Assembly: GCA_023091665.1 (NCBI GenBank)
Contig: JALJCQ010000016.1
Span: 868,001-932,000 of the forward strand
Direction: 5' to 3'
DNA length: 64,000 bases
From: Pythium myriotylum
Taxonomy: Eukaryota > Oomycota > Peronosporomycetes > Pythiales > Pythiaceae
The notes under the pieces are model-generated. The model had not been told where the DNA came from. It made no database searches and worked only from the letters and a program-made list of their open reading frames with translations. Below are positions 60,708 through 64,000 of this stretch, in pieces. The position numbers and the translations under genes are program-made. The first letter of the stretch is position 1. Every line of letters starts with the position of its first letter.

Positions 60708-61624
60708 ATGGCGCACCGCAAGAAAGTGCTCTTGAAGCTGATCATCCTGGGCGACAGCGGGTACGTGGGATGCGGTCGATGGAGCGCGAGAGGAGACAAT
60801 GCTGAGTGGCGTGGCGTGGGGTGGCAGCGTCGGCAAGACCTCGCTCATGAATCAGTACGTGAACCAGAAGTTCACGAACCAGTACAAGGCCACCATCGGC
60901 GCCGACTTCCTCACCAAGGAGATCATGCTGGACGACAAGCTCGTGACCATGCAGGTGCGTGCGACTGCTTTCGCTCTCGCGCATGGGACGCTTTTGGCTA
61001 GGAGTTGTGGTGCTGATGACATGGTGCGTGTGCTGCAGATCTGGGATACCGCCGGCCAAGAGCGATTCCAGAGTCTCGGCGTGGCGTTCTACCGTGGAGC
61101 AGACGCCTGCGTGCTGGTGTACGACATCACGAATCCCAAGGTATCGACTAGTCGCATCGGATCTCCTCGCATGTCATGGAGAACTCAAGCGCTTTTGATG
61201 TGGTGGTAGTCGTTTGAGAAGCTCGACAGCTGGCGCGACGAGTTCCTCGCGCAGGCCGGTCCGCGCGACCCGGAATCCTTCCCGTTCATCGTGCTCGGCA
61301 ACAAAGTGGACAAGGAGAGCGAGCGCCGCGTGCCCAAGCAAAAGGCACAGCAGTGGTGTCAAGCCAAAAACACGACGCAGCCGCTGCAGCACTTTGAAAC
61401 GAGCGCGAAGGAGGCCACGAGCGTCGAAGAGGCCTTCCAGACGATCGCCAAGATCGCCCTCCAGAAGGGCCAGGAAGATGACATGTGAGAATCCGCATGC
61501 CTGGCAAGTGTGAACAGACAGTCTCAGTGACTGATGATATTGTTGTGATGGTGACAGCTACGTTCCTGAGACTATCGATCTGAGTGGCGCGGCAGCCAAG
61601 AGCGAGAGCAAGAGCTGCTGCTAG
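60708..61624 (+). CDS. RAB7: Rab7 small GTPase, five exons
   Basis: Exons 60708-60760, 60828-60953, 61039-61140, 61210-61484 and 61558-61624, with GT-AG introns of 67-85 bp. The joined protein of about 207 residues has all Rab motifs: P-loop GDSGVGKTSLM, switch [26 protein letters not shown], and ETSAKE. It ends in ESKSCC, a double-cysteine prenylation site. The effector region [14 protein letters not shown] and the overall sequence are those of Rab7, which directs late endosome-to-lysosome/vacuole traffic. Intron 1 splits the P-loop codon (Gly of GDSG). No break is seen. The best-supported housekeeping gene of the window. Confidence 0.95.
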
Positions 61625-62271
61625 ACACTCTGCTGGTCGAGTTTTTGGAGACAGGCTCTCTTCCCTAAAGACCGTGAGACGACGGCTCATTCCAACTATT
61701 TTGTAATATCCATTGCTTGTTGCGAACACATACTCTCATTTCTCGCATGTCTCCTGATTCGCTAAGCGAGCGGTGCACCGCAGGCCTACTGAGCAGGACT
61801 GTCTCAACCTACTACTCAAACTTCCAGATGTCTCACCAGTGGCTGTGAAAATGCTAGATCAGTCGTACTCGATAGCTACCAAGAGTTCATTGTCCACGTG
61901 ATCAGCAGACTTGACAATTCACGAACTAAAGTCTTCTACAACAAGATTTTCGAGGTTTGAGAGCTCCGTCACGTTGCGTATCAACCACGGAGTTTACCGA
62001 CTGCTGATTTGCGTCGCGACTTGAGGTAAGCACGCGCGCACACTGTTTTCGAAGCTTCATCACGACCCTGAGATTTTCGAATGTGGGCATATGGAAATGC
62101 GATCAAATTACCTCTTGCAGCCTGGACGAGCGAAAGCGTGTCCTCCCAACAAAGAGTATAGTATGCCTTGTTAAATCGCGCAGGTTCAGGTGGAAATCTC
62201 TTTTCAATGGTAGCAATCGTGGAGCGTCACATCTGTCGCGCCTCTGACCATCGCTAGTTGATGAACGAGAC
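61625..62271. other. Convergent intergenic region
   Basis: 3' flanks of Rab7 (+) and the A20-finger gene (-). No gene or strong repeat is seen. Confidence 0.45.
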
Positions 62272-62991
62272 CTAGCTCTCAACCTTATCGACATTTTCTG
62301 CAGCGGTCAACACTTTCGCCGAGGCTGACCTCGTCAGTGTCTTGATTGAGAGCGACGGCCTCGAGAGCTTGGGAATGAGCTTGGCGACTGTCTCTCTCCG
62401 CTGGCTCTTCTTCAATGCCTTAAGCGCTCCGGCTTCAGCCTTTCGTTTCTCCTCGTTGAGCTGTTTGCGCGTGTTGATCTTCCGATTCAGAGTGCGCTTC
62501 CGCCAATGGCAAAAGAGTTTGATCTGAGCAGCGAGCTCCGTGGCGCTGTCGACATCATTTCTCGGCACGTCCCGTGGTGGTCCGAACTGGTAGCGTCCCC
62601 ATTCCTTCGGATCGACAGGATCGTCAACGTCTGTAGCAATCATGTACCGACGTAACTGCTGCCTACTCGTGTTGCGAATCTGCTTCTCTCGTTCCATGAA
62701 GAGGCACTCGCGGGCGACGACCATTTCGTCCTTCTCGCGGGTCCTCTCCAGGAACTCTTCGAATGCTTTCCTGTGATCCACTTTCGGAGGGCCACGCCGT
62801 TGTTCAGTGGCCGATTCTGAAGAGTTATCGTTTGCCTGGTTCTGCTTCTTGGACTCGACATAGGCACGCAGAGACTGTCTTTTCTCGATCTCGATCTTGT
62901 CTCCATAGCAGTCGCCACAGAGAAAGTCGAGCTCAGGATCGCCAACATCACCGCACCCTGTTCGGCACTGCACATTCGGTGGAAGACTCAT
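62272..62991 (-). CDS. A20-type zinc-finger, coiled-coil protein of unknown function
   Basis: About 239 residues from the Met at 62991; a longer frame to 63051 adds 20 residues before it. The shorter start is preferred because CAATTT directly precedes it and the zinc finger follows at once. Near the N-terminus the cysteines of CRTGCGDVGDPELDFLCGDC have spacing C-x3-C-x11-C-x2-C, that of A20 zinc fingers, which bind ubiquitin in other proteins. The rest is charged and helical (FEEFLERTREKDEMV, KRKAEAGALKALKKS), suggesting a coiled coil. There is no catalytic domain. I do not recognise an orthologue. Confidence 0.65.
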   Translation of the reverse strand: MSLPPNVQCRTGCGDVGDPELDFLCGDCYGDKIEIEKRQSLRAYVESKKQNQANDNSSESATEQRRGPPKVDHRKAFEEFLERTREKDEMVVARECLFMEREKQIRNTSRQQLRRYMIATDVDDPVDPKEWGRYQFGPPRDVPRNDVDSATELAAQIKLFCHWRKRTLNRKINTRKQLNEEKRKAEAGALKALKKSQRRETVAKLIPKLSRPSLSIKTLTRSASAKVLTAAENVDKVES

Positions 62992-63051
62992 CAAATTGCG
63001 GCGGTCTCTAGCAAACCAACTCGTATTTTGTTGTGAAACGAACAAATCCAA

Positions 63052-63453
63052 AATGGGATTGATTATTCCTGATAGGAGAAGTCGACATATTCAATTTGTG
63101 ACTGATCTTGCGGGGTTCAACGCAAATGGGATATAGCCAGCATTCTGTGGTCTTTGAGTGAGGCTACTTCGGGAGAAAGTTGACACGGCAGGACCAACTT
63201 GGACCAACTTTCGTTTTGGCTATTGACACTGCGAGCTAGCGTTGCAGAACAGCGAGAAATCACCTTCCCGCAACCTTCGTGAGGCTTCTTTCAAAACGAA
63301 GCAAGTTATCCGGCCCTCTCTACGAGGCACCATCGAAAGAAGGCGGTCGATCCAAGTAACTCGAGAATTGAGTAGGCGTACATTCAACAAACTCGAATTA
63401 AGACCCGATCATTTCTAATGAAAGTGAGATACGTCCTAGATCCGCGAATGGCC
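63052..63453. other. Intergenic region
   Basis: No supported gene. Contains the promoter of the A20-finger gene and the 3' flank of the Aladin gene. Confidence 0.45.
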
Positions 63454-64000
63454 TTACTCTTCATCGAAGTAAAACGGGTGGAATGTGATGAGTCCATTGC
63501 TCCACGCGATACTAAGTAACGCGCCTTTGTCGAAGCTGGACGCGAAGGTGACGTGGCGAGGCACACCTGCGTTCTGAGGTCCTCGGATTAGGCCACTTCG
63601 AGTGAAGATGAGGAACGGCTTCCACGCGACAGAGAAAATGGCCACGAGAGGTCCGACGTCGTTCCCGCTACCAGACGAGGTCGTCTTGTACGTGATGGCG
63701 ACGCGGGTTGAAGTCGGATCCCATGCAAGCGAGTTGATCTTGCCACCGACAAGTTCGGAAGTACTTTTGTCGAGTGAGAAAAGCTCCTTTTCTGAAAAGT
63801 CTACGGCGGGGGTGTTCATGCAAACACCTAGACAAGCATATGTAAGCGACTTGGCTCCGTAGAGAGAGCAAGCGGATTCGTACTGATGGAAGGAGGACCA
63901 GAGCGGAACTCGTAGGGGTACATCTGGGAGCCCTTACGTGGTGCAACGAGCAGGCAGCGTCCATTGCTGGACCAGGCTGACGTCTAGAGGTCGGTATGTT
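63454..64000 (-). CDS. AAAS: Aladin-like WD40 nucleoporin, C-terminal part (runs off the right edge)
   Basis: The minus-strand frame ending at 63454 has the C-terminal pattern of Aladin, a WD-repeat protein of the nuclear pore complex: INSLAWDPTSTRVAITYK, LIRGPQNAGVPRHVTF, then SSFDKGALLSIAWSNG and a final FHPFYF. Upstream on the same strand SAWSSNGRCLLVAPRKG (about 63920-63970) looks like the preceding WD repeat, but in another frame. An intron or frame change therefore lies around 63900-63940; I could not place it. The open frame continues upstream of the Met at 63819, so that Met is internal. The 5' part of the gene is outside the window. Confidence 0.8.

Noticed and set aside
1..64000. 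CRISPR arrays, rRNA or tRNA genes
   Set aside because: No regularly spaced repeats, rRNA words or convincing tRNA cloverleaf were seen. A tRNA search program was not available, so a missed tRNA is possible.

Overview
The window looks like nuclear DNA of an oomycete (Phytophthora/Pythium-type water mould). The evidence is: short GT-AG introns of 63-85 nt, oomycete core promoters (GCTCATTCTCCAATCT type, Inr plus FPR) in front of the three GH3 genes, secreted GH3 and GH17 enzymes, PAN/Apple-tailed secreted enzymes, and a repeat-rich mixture of Ty3/gypsy, Mutator-like and LINE elements. The species cannot be named from the sequence alone.

Layout. 1-3511: the 3' half of a Ty3/gypsy element with a 303-bp LTR, inserted in an M64 peptidase remnant (3512 onward). 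4255-9992: a broken Mutator-like transposon whose transposase reading frame runs on into a Ulp1/C48 protease; it carries a 1063-bp LTR-like insertion. 11471-13961 and 28048-30529: two nearly identical 2.5-kb TIR elements in inverted orientation. Between them lie GH3 gene 1 (- strand) and a secreted protein-arginine deiminase gene split by a complete Ty3/gypsy element (21330-26826). 30540-46130: LINE territory with 5'-truncated copies, one long LINE with two ORFs (37544-45763, - strand), and GH3 gene 2 (+ strand). 47450-52165: a pepsin-like protein and a GH17 glucanase that share C-terminal PAN modules. 52519-64000: a mainly single-copy, housekeeping-like block (TPR/EF-hand protein, GH3 gene 3, MFS transporter, Rab7, A20-finger protein, Aladin nucleoporin).

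How the genes relate. The non-transposon genes of the accessory part encode secreted enzymes (beta-glucosidases, GH17 glucanase, aspartic-protease-like protein, arginine deiminase), so this looks like a secretome cluster inside a fast-changing repeat region, next to a slower housekeeping block. Recent rearrangement is visible. The two inverted TIR elements carry exchanged target-site duplications, which implies that the 14-kb interval between them has been flipped, in the genome or in the assembly. GH3 genes 1 and 2 encode identical protein over most of their length but differ in patches, as expected from gene conversion.

The most unusual signals are: the swapped target-site duplications; the dense chain of short perfect hairpins through the first Ty3/gypsy element; the arginine deiminase whose frame closes exactly when the retrotransposon and one target copy are ignored; abutting long perfect palindromes upstream of the pepsin-like gene; loss of the first catalytic Asp in that protein; and a shared 3' module with tri-nucleotide tails on the LINE copies.
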